NCBI RefSeq assembly: GCF_014297465.1
Contig: NZ_JACORT010000012.1
Location: forward strand, 62,001 to 126,000
Direction: 5' to 3'
Length of the DNA: 64,000 nucleotides
Source of the DNA: Ramlibacter cellulosilyticus
GTDB lineage: Bacteria; Pseudomonadota; Gammaproteobacteria; Burkholderiales; Burkholderiaceae_C
Position 1 is the first letter of the stretch. Each line of letters starts with the position of its first letter. The notes below the pieces were generated by a model, which saw only the letters and a list, made by a program, of their open reading frames with translations, did no database searches and was not told the DNA's origin. This document shows, in pieces, positions 1-9,151 of the stretch. Made by a program: the position numbers and the translations under genes.

Positions 1-297
1 GAGAAGGCCAACAAGGGCCTGCGCCCGAACTTCATGGCCGTGGGCGGCTACGACGGCATGCGCATCATCTACGAAGCGCTGAAGAAGACCGGCGGCAAGG
101 GCGGCGGCGAAGCGCTCGTCGGCGCCATGAAGGGCATGATGTTCGAGAGCCCGCGCGGCCCGGTGCTGATCGACGCGCAGACCCGCGACATCACCCAGAA
201 CATCTACCTGCGCAAGGTGGAGAAGAAGAACGGCGCCCTCTGGAACGTGGAGTTCGACGTCATCAAGGACGTGAAGGACCCGGGCAAGACGAAGTGA
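1..297 (+). CDS. Branched-chain amino acid/aromatic acid-type ABC transporter substrate-binding protein, C-terminal part
   Basis: The reading frame is open from base 1 and ends at TGA 295-297, so only the last 98 residues are present and the start lies outside the window. The visible part (YDGMRIIYEAL, LVGAMKGMMFESPRGPVLID, then a DITQNIYLRKV strand and a final lysine-rich tail) is the typical C-terminal lobe of LivK/HAAT-family periplasmic binding proteins. It precedes livHMGF in the same direction, so it is the binding component of that transporter. The ligand cannot be read from the sequence. The lig genes downstream make an aromatic acid more likely than leucine, but that is inference. 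Confidence 0.85.
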   Translation, partial: EKANKGLRPNFMAVGGYDGMRIIYEALKKTGGKGGGEALVGAMKGMMFESPRGPVLIDAQTRDITQNIYLRKVEKKNGALWNVEFDVIKDVKDPGKTK

Positions 298-317
298 CCG
301 CGGCGCGCAGCGCCGCA

Positions 318-395
318 GGGGCTAGGGGCTAGGGGCTAGGGACTAGGGGAACAACGGTTCCCTCCCTAACCCCTAGCCCCTAGGCCCTAACCCCT
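318..395. repeat. Imperfect inverted repeat built of GGGGCTA heptamers between livK-like gene and livH
   Basis: The left arm (318-349) is a tandem run of GGGGCTA-like heptamers. The right arm (364-395) is its reverse complement, with TAGCCCC/TAACCCC units. The loop is about 14 bases. It fills most of the 104-base gap between the binding-protein gene and livH. Such a hairpin could act as a partial terminator or an mRNA-stabilising element that sets binding-protein to permease stoichiometry. There is no T-run after it, so a simple intrinsic terminator is unlikely. Confidence 0.75.
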
Positions 396-401
396 CAAGA
401 C

Positions 402-1265
402 ATGCTCACCATCCTCTTCGACGGCATCGCCTACGGCATGCTGCTGTTCGTGCTGGCGGTCGGCCTGGCCGTCACCATGGGCCTGATGAACTTCATCAAC
501 CTGGCCCACGGTGCGTTCGCCATGGCGGGCGGCTACATCACCGTGCTGCTGATGCAGCGCCTCGACGTGCCCTTCCTGGTCTGCCTGCCGCTCGCCTTCC
601 TGGGCGCGGCGCTGCTGGGCGCGGTGCTCGAACGCACGCTGTACCGCCCCCTGTACCACAAGCCCCACCTGGACCAGGTGCTGTTCTCCATCGGCCTCGT
701 GTTCATGTCCGTCGCCGCCGTGGACTACTACATCGGCTCCACGCAGCAGATCATGCAGCTGCCGGAGTGGCTCAAGGGCCGCACGGAGATCGGTGCGCTG
801 GGCATGGGCCACTACCGCCTGTTCATCATCGCGGTGTGCGCGGCGCTGACCGTCGCCCTGCAGTACATCCTGGCGAAGACGCGCTTCGGCAGCCGCCTGC
901 GCGCCTCGGTGGACGACCAGCGCGTCGCCGCCGGCATGGGCATCAACGTCAACGTGGTGTTCCTCTCCACCTTCGCCTTCGGCTCCGGCCTCGCGGGCCT
1001 GGGTGGCGCGCTCGGCGCCGAGGTGCTGGGCATGGACCCGACCTTCCCGCTCAAGTTCATGATCTATTTCCTGATCGTCGTGGCCGTGGGCGGCACGTCG
1101 TCGATCACGGGCCCGCTGCTTGCCGCGCTGCTGCTCGGCATCGCCGACGTGGCCGGCAAGTACTACATCCCGAAGATGGGCGCCTTCATCGTGTACAGCC
1201 TGATGATCGTCATCCTGCTGTGGCGGCCGAACGGCCTGTTCGTGCGGCAAGGGGGGAAGGCATGA
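402..1265 (+). CDS. livH: ABC transporter permease, LivH family
   Basis: This 287-residue protein has the LivH layout: a hydrophobic N-terminus (GIAYGMLLFVLAVGLAVTMG), the family motif NFINLAHGAFAMAGGY near residues 28-43, about eight membrane segments, and the conserved loop GxxxRASVDDQRVAAGMGIN that contacts the ATPase. It is one of the two inner-membrane permeases of a HAAT-family importer. Its stop overlaps the start of livM (ATGA), showing translational coupling. Length matches the family (about 290). The substrate is not visible. The neighbouring protocatechuate/gallate genes suggest an aromatic carboxylate. Confidence 0.93.
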   Translation: MLTILFDGIAYGMLLFVLAVGLAVTMGLMNFINLAHGAFAMAGGYITVLLMQRLDVPFLVCLPLAFLGAALLGAVLERTLYRPLYHKPHLDQVLFSIGLVFMSVAAVDYYIGSTQQIMQLPEWLKGRTEIGALGMGHYRLFIIAVCAALTVALQYILAKTRFGSRLRASVDDQRVAAGMGINVNVVFLSTFAFGSGLAGLGGALGAEVLGMDPTFPLKFMIYFLIVVAVGGTSSITGPLLAALLLGIADVAGKYYIPKMGAFIVYSLMIVILLWRPNGLFVRQGGKA

Positions 1266-2223
1266 GCGTCCCCCAGACCAACCTGCTGCGCGCGACGCGC
1301 ATGAAGTGGTGGGAGCCCGTGCTGTGGCTCGCCGCCTTCGCCGCGCCCGTGCTGTTCCCGGCGCAGGCGCCCCTGATCAACGAGACCGCGATCTGGGCGC
1401 TGTTCGCGATCTCGCTGGACCTCGTCCTCGGCTACGCCGGCATCGTGTCGCTGGGCCACGCGGCGTTCTTCGGCCTGGGGGCCTACGCCGCCGCGCTCTT
1501 CGCCAAGCACGTGAGCCCGGACCCGCACCTCGGCCTGTTGGCCGCCATGGCCGCGAGCGCGGTGCTCGGGCTGGTGGCCAGCTTCTCCATCCTGCGCGGC
1601 ACCGACCTCACGCGCCTGATGGTGACGCTGGGCCTCGCGCTGATCCTGCTGGAACTGGCCAACAAGCTGGACTGGCTGACCGGCGGCACCGACGGCATCC
1701 AGGGCCTGACCATCGCCCCGGTGCTGGGCCAGTTCGAGTTCGGCTTCGACGGCCGCACGGCCTCGTACTTCTCGCTCACGCTGCTGCTGCTGTTCTTCCT
1801 CATCTCGCGCGTGATCGTGAACTCGCCCTTCGGCGCCACGCTGAAGTCCATCCGCGACAACCGCCTGCGCGCGATGGCTATCGGCGTGCCGGTGCACGCG
1901 CGGCTGGTCGCGATCTACACCGTGGCGGCGGCCATCGCCGGCGCAGCGGGCGCGGCCTTCACGCTGACCTCCGGCTACGTGTCGATGGAAGCGCTGTCCT
2001 TCGACCGCTCCGCCGACGTGATGCTGATGGTGGTGATCGGCGGCATCGGCTGGCTGTACGGCGGCATCATCGGCGCCGTCGTGTTCATGGCGATCCGCGA
2101 CGTGCTGTCCAACATCACGCCGCAGTACTGGATGTTCTGGATCGGCCTGTTCCTCGTCGTCCTCGTGATCGTCGGGCGTGACCGCCTGCTGAAGCCGTGG
2201 ACCTGGTTCAAGGGAGCAAGGGC

Positions 2224-2227
<4 letters not shown>
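1262..2227 (+). CDS. livM: ABC transporter permease, LivM family
   Basis: The second permease has 321 residues. I chose ATG 1262, which overlaps the livH stop and follows GGGGGGAAGG. The same frame stays open upstream, but that part only reads the livH shadow. It has eight or more hydrophobic segments, the motif GYAGIVSLGHAAFFGLGAYAAAL near residues 58-80, and the cytoplasmic loop SIRDNRLRAMAIGVPVHARL typical of LivM. It pairs with LivH to form the membrane channel. Its TGA overlaps the ATG of livG (ATGA), continuing the coupled operon. Confidence 0.93.
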
Positions 2228-3007
<780 letters not shown>

Positions 3008-3015
<8 letters not shown>

Positions 3016-3712
3016 CCTGCTGAAAGTCGACCAGCTCAGCGCCGGCTACGGCGAGGCGGTGGTCCTGAACAACGTGTCCTTCGCCCTCGGCGAAGGCCAG
3101 ACGCTCGCGCTCCTCGGGCGCAACGGCACCGGCAAGACCACGCTGATCAACACGCTCGCGGGCGCGACGCGCCAGCATGGCGGCACGATCACGCTCGGCG
3201 GCGCCGCCCTGCACAAGCTGGCGTCGTACCAGCGGGCCGCCGCCGGCATCGGCTGGGTACCGCAGGAGCGCAACATCTTCAAGTCGCTGACGGTGCACGA
3301 GAACCTCACGGCCGTCGCGCGTCCGGGCAAGTGGACGCCCGAGCGCGTGTACGAGATGTTCCCGCGCCTCGCCGAGCGCAAGACCAACCTGGGCACGCAG
3401 CTCTCCGGTGGCGAGCAGCAGATGCTGGCCGTGGGCCGCGCCCTCGTCGTGAACCCGAAGCTGCTGCTGCTGGACGAGCCGCTGGAAGGCCTCGCGCCCA
3501 TCATCGTGGCGGAGCTGCTCAAGGCGATCGCGCGCATCACGCGCGAGGAGGGCCTGTCGGCCATCATCGTGGAGCAGCATCCGCAGGCGATCCTCGCGAT
3601 CTCCGACCGGGCGATCGTGCTGGACCACGGCACCGTCGTGCATTCCGATACCGCCGCCGCCCTGCGCACCGCGCCCGAGCTCCTCGACCGGCTCCTGGGC
3701 GTGGCACGATAA
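3008..3712 (+). CDS. livF: ABC transporter ATP-binding protein, LivF family
   Basis: Second ATPase of the importer, 234 residues, the usual LivF length. It has Walker A GRNGTGKT at residues 37-44, a Q-loop with VPQERNIF, the signature LSGGEQQMLAVGRAL, and Walker B KLLLLDEPLEGLAP. It heterodimerises with LivG to drive uptake. It starts 8 bases inside the end of livG and is followed after 4 bases by a Bug-type binding protein, so the operon probably continues into that gene. Confidence 0.93.
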
Positions 3713-3716
3713 GGCC

Positions 3717-4700
3717 ATGAACACCTCGATTTCCCGTCGCCGCGTGGTGGCAGCGCTGGGCGCGGCCGTCGCCGCGCCCTGGGCGCACGCCCAGTCCAAG
3801 TGGCCCGCCAAGCCGATCCGCATCGTCGTGCCTTTCGGCGCCGGCGGCGTGGCCGACCTCACCGCGCGCGCGGTGGGCCAGAAGCTCGGCGAGCAGATGG
3901 GCACCAGCTTCGTCATCGACAACCGCCCGGGGGCCGGTGGCGTCACGGCGGGCAACCTCGTGGCGCAGGCGGAGCCGGACGGCTACACGCTGCTCCTCAT
4001 GAGCAACGGCACCGCGGTGAGCGAGGGCCTGTTCAGCAAGCTGCCCTTCGACGCCGAGAAGGACTTCGCGCCGATCTCGCTGCTCGGCACCTTCGACATC
4101 GCCGTGGTCGTGCCGGAGAACTCGCCCTTCAAGACGCTGGGCGACCTGCTCGCCGAAGCGAAGGCGAAGCCGGGCAAGCTGAACATCGCCACGATCGCGG
4201 TCGGCAGCACGCAGAACCTCGCGGCGGAACTCTTCAAGACCACCGCCGGCATCCAGGCGCAGGTGGTGCCGTTCAACGGCACGCCGGCGGTCGTCACCGC
4301 GCTGCGCGGCGGCGAGGTGGATGCGGGCATCGAGATCCTGGCGCCGATCCGCTCGCAGATTACGTCGAAGGCGCTGCGCGCGCTGGCGACCTTCGGCGAG
4401 AAGCGGCCGCTCGGCCTGCCGGACGTGCCCACCGCCTCGGAAAGCGGCGGCGCGCTCAAGGGCCTGCACATCGCCTCGTGGAACGCGTTGGCCGCGCCCG
4501 CGAAGACGCCCAAGGACGTCATCGACCGCCTGGCGCACGAATGCCAGGTGGCGCTGGCGAGCGCGGACCTGAAGAAGAAGCTGGCCGACCTGAGCGTGGA
4601 CGCGAAGTCCAGCACGCCGCAGCAGCTCGGGAGCCTGCTCTCCAGCGAGATCAAGCGCTGGAGCGGGGTGATCGGGCAGGCGAAGATTCCGAAGATGTGA
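3717..4700 (+). CDS. Bug/TctC-family periplasmic solute-binding protein
   Basis: A 327-residue binding protein of the Bug (Bordetella uptake gene) family. The N-terminus has a twin-arginine-like export signal (SRRRVVAALGAAVAAPWAHAQ, cleavage after AHA-Q). The mature protein opens with the family pattern KPIRIVVPFGAGGVADLTARAV and contains NRPGAGGVTAGNLVAQAEPDGYTLL. It binds a small carboxylate in the periplasm. No TctA/TctB membrane partners are nearby, as is common for the many orphan Bug proteins in Burkholderiales. Its position just after livF and before the lig region points to aromatic acid sensing or capture. Confidence 0.9.
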   Translation: MNTSISRRRVVAALGAAVAAPWAHAQSKWPAKPIRIVVPFGAGGVADLTARAVGQKLGEQMGTSFVIDNRPGAGGVTAGNLVAQAEPDGYTLLLMSNGTAVSEGLFSKLPFDAEKDFAPISLLGTFDIAVVVPENSPFKTLGDLLAEAKAKPGKLNIATIAVGSTQNLAAELFKTTAGIQAQVVPFNGTPAVVTALRGGEVDAGIEILAPIRSQITSKALRALATFGEKRPLGLPDVPTASESGGALKGLHIASWNALAAPAKTPKDVIDRLAHECQVALASADLKKKLADLSVDAKSSTPQQLGSLLSSEIKRWSGVIGQAKIPKM

Positions 4701-4724
4701 CGGCGTCCGGCGCGCCGGCGTTTC

Positions 4725-4801
4725 GTAGGCTGGGTTGCGCGAACGCGCACCCCGGCGCTGCGCGGATGCGCTGGGGTTCGCTTACGCGAAACCCAGCCTA
4801 C
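4725..4801. repeat. Dispersed intergenic palindrome (GTAGGCTGGGTT arms)
   Basis: The left arm begins GTAGGCTGGGTTGCGC at 4725 and the right arm ends GCGAAACCCAGCCTAC at 4801, with a smaller GC-rich structure between. The same arms recur four times at 43358-43516, which marks it as a dispersed repeat family. It lies between convergent genes (Bug protein and a ModA-like gene), where it could act as a bidirectional transcription barrier. Confidence 0.8.
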
Positions 4802-4929
4802 GGCGCCTCCATCCCCTCGCCGGATGACAAGGCATCACGGCGCCTCCATCCCCTCGCCGGATGACAAGGCATCACGGCGCCTCCATCCCCTCGCCGGATG
4901 ACAAGGTATCACGGCGCCTCCATCCCCTT
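4801..4929. repeat. 37-bp tandem repeat, three copies plus a partial copy, covering a gene 3' end
   Basis: Copies run 4801-4837, 4838-4874 and 4875-4911, with a fourth partial copy from 4912 to about 4928. The first two copies are identical and the third differs at one base (GGCATCA against GGTATCA). The third and fourth copies overlap the last codons and stop of the leftward ModA-like gene. The array therefore looks like slippage duplication of that gene's 3' end into the convergent intergenic space. Confidence 0.9.
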
Positions 4930-5658
4930 CGCCTTCAGGATCTCCAGCGCCTGCGGGCTCCGCAGCGCATTCACCAGGTCCCTCGCCGCCTCCACGTCCG
5001 CCGGCTTCGCCGACATCGCCGCCGCATACACCGTGTAGTTCTGGATCTCCTCCGGCAACGGACCCACCAGCACCGCGTTCGGCACCGCCAGGATCTCGCT
5101 GATCTGGTGGATGCCCACGTCCGCGCTGCCGTCCACCACCTTCTGCGCGACCAGGCCGCCAGGCACCAGAACCGCCTTGGCGCGGATCTGCGGGGCGATC
5201 CCCCAGCGCTCGAACAGCCGGTCGAGATAGATGCCGCTCGAGCCGCCCGCCGCCGGGTCGATGTAAGCGACGCTGCGCGCGTCCAGCAGCAAGGCGCGGA
5301 AGCTGTCCACCGAAGAAACGTCCGGCTTCGCCGCGCCCTGGCGCACCGCCACGCCGATGCCGACCTTCGCCACCGGGCGCGGCGCATCGTGCGAAAGCTT
5401 CGCGGCGATCGGCTGCAGCGACGCCGGGCTGGACACGACGACATCGAAGGCTTCGTCGCCGGCGATGCGCTTCTGCAGCGCGCCGGCCGTGTCGTTCTCG
5501 ATCTTCAGCCTGTGTCCCGTCTCCCTCTCGAACGCCGGCTGCAGCGCGACGAGCACGGGCTTGAACGCGCCGGCGGTGAGCACCTTGATCTCCGCCGCAT
5601 GCGCCGCGCCGGCGGCAAGCGTGCAGGCGAGGGCGGCGGCCAGTCGGAATGAGCGCAT
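4909..5658 (-). CDS. ModA-like periplasmic substrate-binding protein
   Basis: A 249-residue exported binding protein. I chose ATG at 5658 because it gives a clean signal peptide (MRSFRLAAALACTLAAGAAHA, cleavage before AEIKVL). Upstream in-frame codons read the LysR shadow. The mature part follows the type-2 binding fold of molybdate-like proteins: LTAGAFKPVLVALQPAFERETGH, then VVVSSPASLQPIA, VGIGVAVR, and a C-terminal ALRSPQALEILKAKGME. No ModB/ModC genes accompany it. It is a paralog of the protein at 6691-7380 on the other side of the LysR gene. The ligand is unknown; an organic anion is likelier than molybdate given the context. Confidence 0.82.
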   Translation of the reverse strand: MRSFRLAAALACTLAAGAAHAAEIKVLTAGAFKPVLVALQPAFERETGHRLKIENDTAGALQKRIAGDEAFDVVVSSPASLQPIAAKLSHDAPRPVAKVGIGVAVRQGAAKPDVSSVDSFRALLLDARSVAYIDPAAGGSSGIYLDRLFERWGIAPQIRAKAVLVPGGLVAQKVVDGSADVGIHQISEILAVPNAVLVGPLPEEIQNYTVYAAAMSAKPADVEAARDLVNALRSPQALEILKAKGMEAP

Positions 5659-5677
5659 GGGGGTCGTCCTTGGGGGT

Positions 5678-6592
5678 TCAGAGCAGGTGGGCCACCACGC
5701 CCGGTGCCTTCTCGCGAATGAGTTCCAGCGTCGCCTTCTGCACGGGCGTGGCGGGGCGCTGCAGACTGGTCGCGAGCGACAGCCGGATGCGCAGCGGCGG
5801 CGTGCCGATCTGCCGCGCGGTGTACGCGGAGGGCCGGGGCGAGTGGAGCAGGGCGTTGCGTGACAGGATGGCGCAGCCCGCGCCGTCCAGCACCAGTTCC
5901 AGGATGGCCGAGACCCCATCGATCTCCAGCACCACGTTCGGCCGGCAGCCGATGTCCGCCATCTCCGCCTCGACGTGCATGCGGATCGCGTTGGGCCGCG
6001 TGGGGATCACCAGCGGCAGCTTCGCCACTTCCTCCAGCGGGATCGGCCCCGGCGGGGGGTCTTCGTGCAGGCCCGGGGGACGCGCCTGCACCAGCACGAG
6101 CTCTTCCTCCATCAGCGGCGTGAGGTCCAGCTCGCGCGAAGCCTGCGCGTTGTACAGGACGACGATGTCCAGCCGCCCCGAGTTCAGGCCTTCCTGCAGC
6201 CCGCTGGACAGGCCTTCGCTGATCGACAGCCGCGCTTCCGGCAGGCTCTCGCGGAAGGCGCGGGTGAGGGGAACGGTCAGCACGCGGGCGACGCTGCTCG
6301 GCAAGCCGACGGCGACGCGGCCCGCGAGCCCGCCGCGCAGGCGGCCCAGGTCTTCGCGCGCCCGCTCCACCTGGTGCAGGATGCCGCGGCCGTGGTCCAG
6401 GAGCAGCTTGCCCGCTTCGGTGGGGACGGCGCCGCGACCATTGCGCACCAGCAGGTTCTGGCGCAGTTCGACCTCGAGCAGGCGCACCTGCCGGCTCAGC
6501 GCCGGCTGGGCGACGTCCAGTTCGATCGCGGCCCGGGTGAAACTGCCGAGCTCCGCGACGCGGACGAAATATTCGAGCTGCTTGAGATCCAT
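5678..6592 (-). CDS. LysR-family transcriptional regulator, probably of the lig operon
   Basis: A 304-residue LTTR. The winged helix-turn-helix is at residues 1-60 (MDLKQLEYFVRVAELGSFTRAA then DVAQPALSRQVRLLEVEL), followed by the co-inducer domain with the usual beta start AGRVAVGLPSSVARVL. It is transcribed away from the rightward ModA-like/lig operon with a 98-base gap, the classical LTTR arrangement, so it is the best candidate regulator of the ring-cleavage genes. It ends 19 bases before the ModA-like gene at 5658 and may be cotranscribed with it. The effector is unknown: protocatechuate, gallate or PDC are reasonable candidates. Confidence 0.9.
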   Translation of the reverse strand: MDLKQLEYFVRVAELGSFTRAAIELDVAQPALSRQVRLLEVELRQNLLVRNGRGAVPTEAGKLLLDHGRGILHQVERAREDLGRLRGGLAGRVAVGLPSSVARVLTVPLTRAFRESLPEARLSISEGLSSGLQEGLNSGRLDIVVLYNAQASRELDLTPLMEEELVLVQARPPGLHEDPPPGPIPLEEVAKLPLVIPTRPNAIRMHVEAEMADIGCRPNVVLEIDGVSAILELVLDGAGCAILSRNALLHSPRPSAYTARQIGTPPLRIRLSLATSLQRPATPVQKATLELIREKAPGVVAHLL

Positions 6593-6655
6593 GGGCGTGA
6601 ATACCTGAGCAGCAATTATGCCGAAGCGATATAGCTGCTAGTCGCACGGCTGGCT

Positions 6656-6691
6656 TTGACGGGGGGAACCACGCGCCCACAATCCGCCGCA
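6656..6691 (+). promoter_or_regulatory. Putative sigma-70 promoter giving a near-leaderless transcript for the ModA-like/lig operon
   Basis: TTGACG at 6656-6661 and CACAAT at 6678-6683 are 16 bases apart. A start six or seven bases after the -10 falls at or next to ATG 6691, and no Shine-Dalgarno sequence is visible before that codon. The AT-rich segment 6611-6633 upstream may hold the LysR site, but I see no clean T-N11-A palindrome there. Confidence 0.4.
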
Positions 6692-7380
6692 TGACCGCCA
6701 CGCTCAAGGGAATCTCCTCCATGGCCACGCGCCAGGTGCTCAACGAGCTGGCGAGGGCCTGGGAGCAGCGCTCCGGGCAGGCCGTGGACGTGGAGTCCGT
6801 CGGCGGCGTCGATGCCGCCAAGCGCGTCGCCGCGGGCGAAGCCTTCGACGTCGTCTTCCTCGCAGCGGATGCGATCGACAAGCTCGCCGCCGGCGGCAGC
6901 GTCGTGCCCGGCACGCGCGTCGACCTCGTGGACTCCGGCGTCGCCATCGCGGTGCGCGCGGGCGCGCCGCGGCCCGACGTGTCCAGCGAAGAAGCGCTCA
7001 AGCGCGCGGTGCTCGCCGCGCCCACCGTGGGCTACTCCACGGGCCCGAGCGGCGTCGCACTGGTGAAGCTGTTCGAGCGCTGGGGCATCGCGCAGGAGCT
7101 GCAGGGCCGCCTCGTGCAGGCGCAGCCCGGCATCCCGGTGGGTGCGCTCGTCGCGCGGGGCGACGTCGCCCTGGGCTTCCAGCAACTGAGCGAGCTGATC
7201 CACCTGGAAGGCATAGACGTCATCGGCCCCATGCCCGCCGCCGTCCAGATCACCACCACTTTTTCCGGCGCACTGTGCGCGACCTCGAAGAACGCCGAGG
7301 CCGTGAACGCGATGCTGGCCTTCATGGCCTCGCCGGACGCCGAGGCGGCCAAGCGCCGCAACGGCATGGATCCCGCCTGA
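6691..7380 (+). CDS. ModA-like substrate-binding-domain protein without a signal peptide
   Basis: A 229-residue protein with the molybdate-binding-like fold: MATRQVLNELARAWEQRSGQAV, AGEAFDVVFLAADAIDKLAAGG, GVAIAVRAGAPRPDVSSEEALK, ending in ALCATSKNAEAVNAMLAFMASPDAEAAK. It resembles the exported paralog at 4909-5658 but starts directly in the domain, so it should be cytoplasmic unless the start is wrong. No upstream start gives a signal. It is the first gene of the lig operon, 43 bases before ligJ. It may sense or buffer an intermediate, or be a leftover of duplication. Function unknown. Confidence 0.75.
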   Translation: MTATLKGISSMATRQVLNELARAWEQRSGQAVDVESVGGVDAAKRVAAGEAFDVVFLAADAIDKLAAGGSVVPGTRVDLVDSGVAIAVRAGAPRPDVSSEEALKRAVLAAPTVGYSTGPSGVALVKLFERWGIAQELQGRLVQAQPGIPVGALVARGDVALGFQQLSELIHLEGIDVIGPMPAAVQITTTFSGALCATSKNAEAVNAMLAFMASPDAEAAKRRNGMDPA

Positions 7381-7423
7381 AGAACCCCGCCGCGTCCGCG
7401 CGGCCACCCGAGGAAGACACGAG

Positions 7424-8458
7424 ATGAGCATCATCATCGATTGCCACGGCCACTACACCACGGCCCCCAAGCAGCTGGAAGAGTGGCGCAACCGGCAGAT
7501 CGCCGGCATCAAGGACCCGGCGCAGATGCCGAAGCCTTCCGAGCTGAAGATCAGCGACGACGACATCCGCGAGACCATCGTCAACAACCAGCTGCGCCTG
7601 ATGAAGGAACGCGGCAACGACCTCACGCTGTTCTCGCCGCGCGCGAGCTTCATGGCGCACCACATCGGCGACTTCAACGTCTCCAGCACCTGGGCGGCGA
7701 TCTGCAACGAGCTGTGCTACCGCGTGAGCCAGCTGTTCCCCGAGAACTTCGTGCCGGTGGCCATGCTGCCGCAGTCGCCGGGCGTGGACCCGAAGACCTG
7801 CATTCCCGAGATGGAGAAGTGCATCAGGGAATACGGCGCCGTCGGCATCAACCTGAACCCCGATCCTTCCGGCGGCCACTGGAAGGAGCCGCCGCTGACG
7901 GACAGGCACTGGTACCCCATCTACGAGAAGATGGTGGAGTACGACGTGCCGGCGATGATCCACGTCTCCACCTCGTGCAACCCGGCTTTCCACACCACCG
8001 GCGCGCACTACCTGAACGCCGACACGACGGCCTTCATGCAGCTGATCCAGGGCGACCTGTTCAAGGACTTCCCGCAGCTGCGCTTCATCATCCCGCACGG
8101 CGGCGGCGCGGTGCCCTACCACTGGGGCCGCTTCCGCGGCCTGGCGCAGGAGATGAAGAAGCCGGTGCTGAAGGACCACGTGATGAACAACGTGTTCTTC
8201 GACACCTGCGTGTACCACCAGCCGGGCATCAACCTGCTGAACACCGTGATTCCGGTGAAGAACGTGCTGTTCGCCTCCGAGATGATCGGCGCCGTGCGCG
8301 GCATCGACCCCGAGACGGGCAACTACTACGACGACACGAAGAAGTACATCGACGCGTCGACCATCCTCTCGCCCGAGGACAAGCACGCCATCTTCGAGGC
8401 GAACACCCGCCGTGTCTTCCCGCGCCTCGACGCGAAGCTCAAGCAACAAGGACGCTGA
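7424..8458 (+). CDS. ligJ: 4-oxalomesaconate hydratase (amidohydrolase family, LigJ type)
   Basis: A 344-residue amidohydrolase-superfamily enzyme. It starts after GAGGAAG with the metal motif DCHGHY (His8, His10), has a central [22 protein letters not shown] block, [17 protein letters not shown], and the LigJ-typical stretch [23 protein letters not shown]. LigJ hydrates 4-oxalomesaconate to 4-carboxy-4-hydroxy-2-oxoadipate in the protocatechuate 4,5-cleavage (and gallate) pathway. Length matches known LigJ (about 340). It is followed by ligK after 2 bases. The DapG-like GalB hydratase is a different family, so ligJ is the better name. Confidence 0.9.
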   Translation: MSIIIDCHGHYTTAPKQLEEWRNRQIAGIKDPAQMPKPSELKISDDDIRETIVNNQLRLMKERGNDLTLFSPRASFMAHHIGDFNVSSTWAAICNELCYRVSQLFPENFVPVAMLPQSPGVDPKTCIPEMEKCIREYGAVGINLNPDPSGGHWKEPPLTDRHWYPIYEKMVEYDVPAMIHVSTSCNPAFHTTGAHYLNADTTAFMQLIQGDLFKDFPQLRFIIPHGGGAVPYHWGRFRGLAQEMKKPVLKDHVMNNVFFDTCVYHQPGINLLNTVIPVKNVLFASEMIGAVRGIDPETGNYYDDTKKYIDASTILSPEDKHAIFEANTRRVFPRLDAKLKQQGR

Positions 8459-8460
8459 CC

Positions 8461-9144
8461 ATGTACGAACTCGGAGTCGTCTACCGCAACATCCAGCGCG
8501 CGGACCACGACGTGGCCGACAAGCTGGCCCAGTACGGCGCATCCACCGTCCACGAGGCCATGGGCCGCGTGGGCCTGATGAACACCTACATGCGCCCCAT
8601 CTACGCGGGCGCGCAGGTCTCGGGCACGGCCGTCACCGTGCTGCTGCAGCCCGGCGACAACTGGATGCTGCACGTGGTCGCGGAGCAGATCCAGCCCGGC
8701 GACATCGTCGTGGCGGCGCTCACGACCCCCAACACCGACGGCTTCTTCGGCGACCTGCTGGCGACCTCGTTCCAGGCCCGCGGCGCCCGCGCGCTGGTGA
8801 TCGACGGCGGCGTGCGCGACGTGAAGACGCTCACCGAGATGGGCTTCCCGGTGTGGAGCAAGGCGATCAGCTCCAAGGGCACGGTGAAGGCCACCCTCGG
8901 CTCCGTGAACATCCCCGTGGTCTGCGCCGGTGCGCTGGTGCATCCCGGCGACGTGATCGTGGCCGACGACGACGGCGTGGTCTGCGTGCCGAAGGCGATG
9001 GCGAAGAAGACGCTGGACGCCGCCGCCGCCCGCGAGGCGAACGAAGGCGAGAAGCGCGCCAGGCTGGCCAGCGGCGTGCTGGGCCTGGACATGTACAAGA
9101 TGCGCGAGCCGCTGGAAAAAGCCGGCCTGCGCTACATCGATTAA
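8461..9144 (+). CDS. ligK: 4-carboxy-4-hydroxy-2-oxoadipate aldolase/oxaloacetate decarboxylase
   Basis: A 227-residue RraA-like class II aldolase. It begins [17 protein letters not shown] and carries [14 protein letters not shown], the [24 protein letters not shown] substrate/metal-binding loop (Arg and Asp of GGVRD) and [10 protein letters not shown] near the C-terminus. It cleaves 4-carboxy-4-hydroxy-2-oxoadipate to pyruvate and oxaloacetate, the last step of the pathway, and can decarboxylate oxaloacetate. It lies 2 bases after ligJ and 7 bases before ligI. Length is typical. Confidence 0.93.
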   Translation: MYELGVVYRNIQRADHDVADKLAQYGASTVHEAMGRVGLMNTYMRPIYAGAQVSGTAVTVLLQPGDNWMLHVVAEQIQPGDIVVAALTTPNTDGFFGDLLATSFQARGARALVIDGGVRDVKTLTEMGFPVWSKAISSKGTVKATLGSVNIPVVCAGALVHPGDVIVADDDGVVCVPKAMAKKTLDAAAAREANEGEKRARLASGVLGLDMYKMREPLEKAGLRYID

Positions 9145-9151
9145 GGCGACC

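Noticed and set aside
4801..4929. CRISPR array
   Set aside because: The repeats are contiguous with no spacers and no cas genes are visible, so it is a simple tandem duplication.
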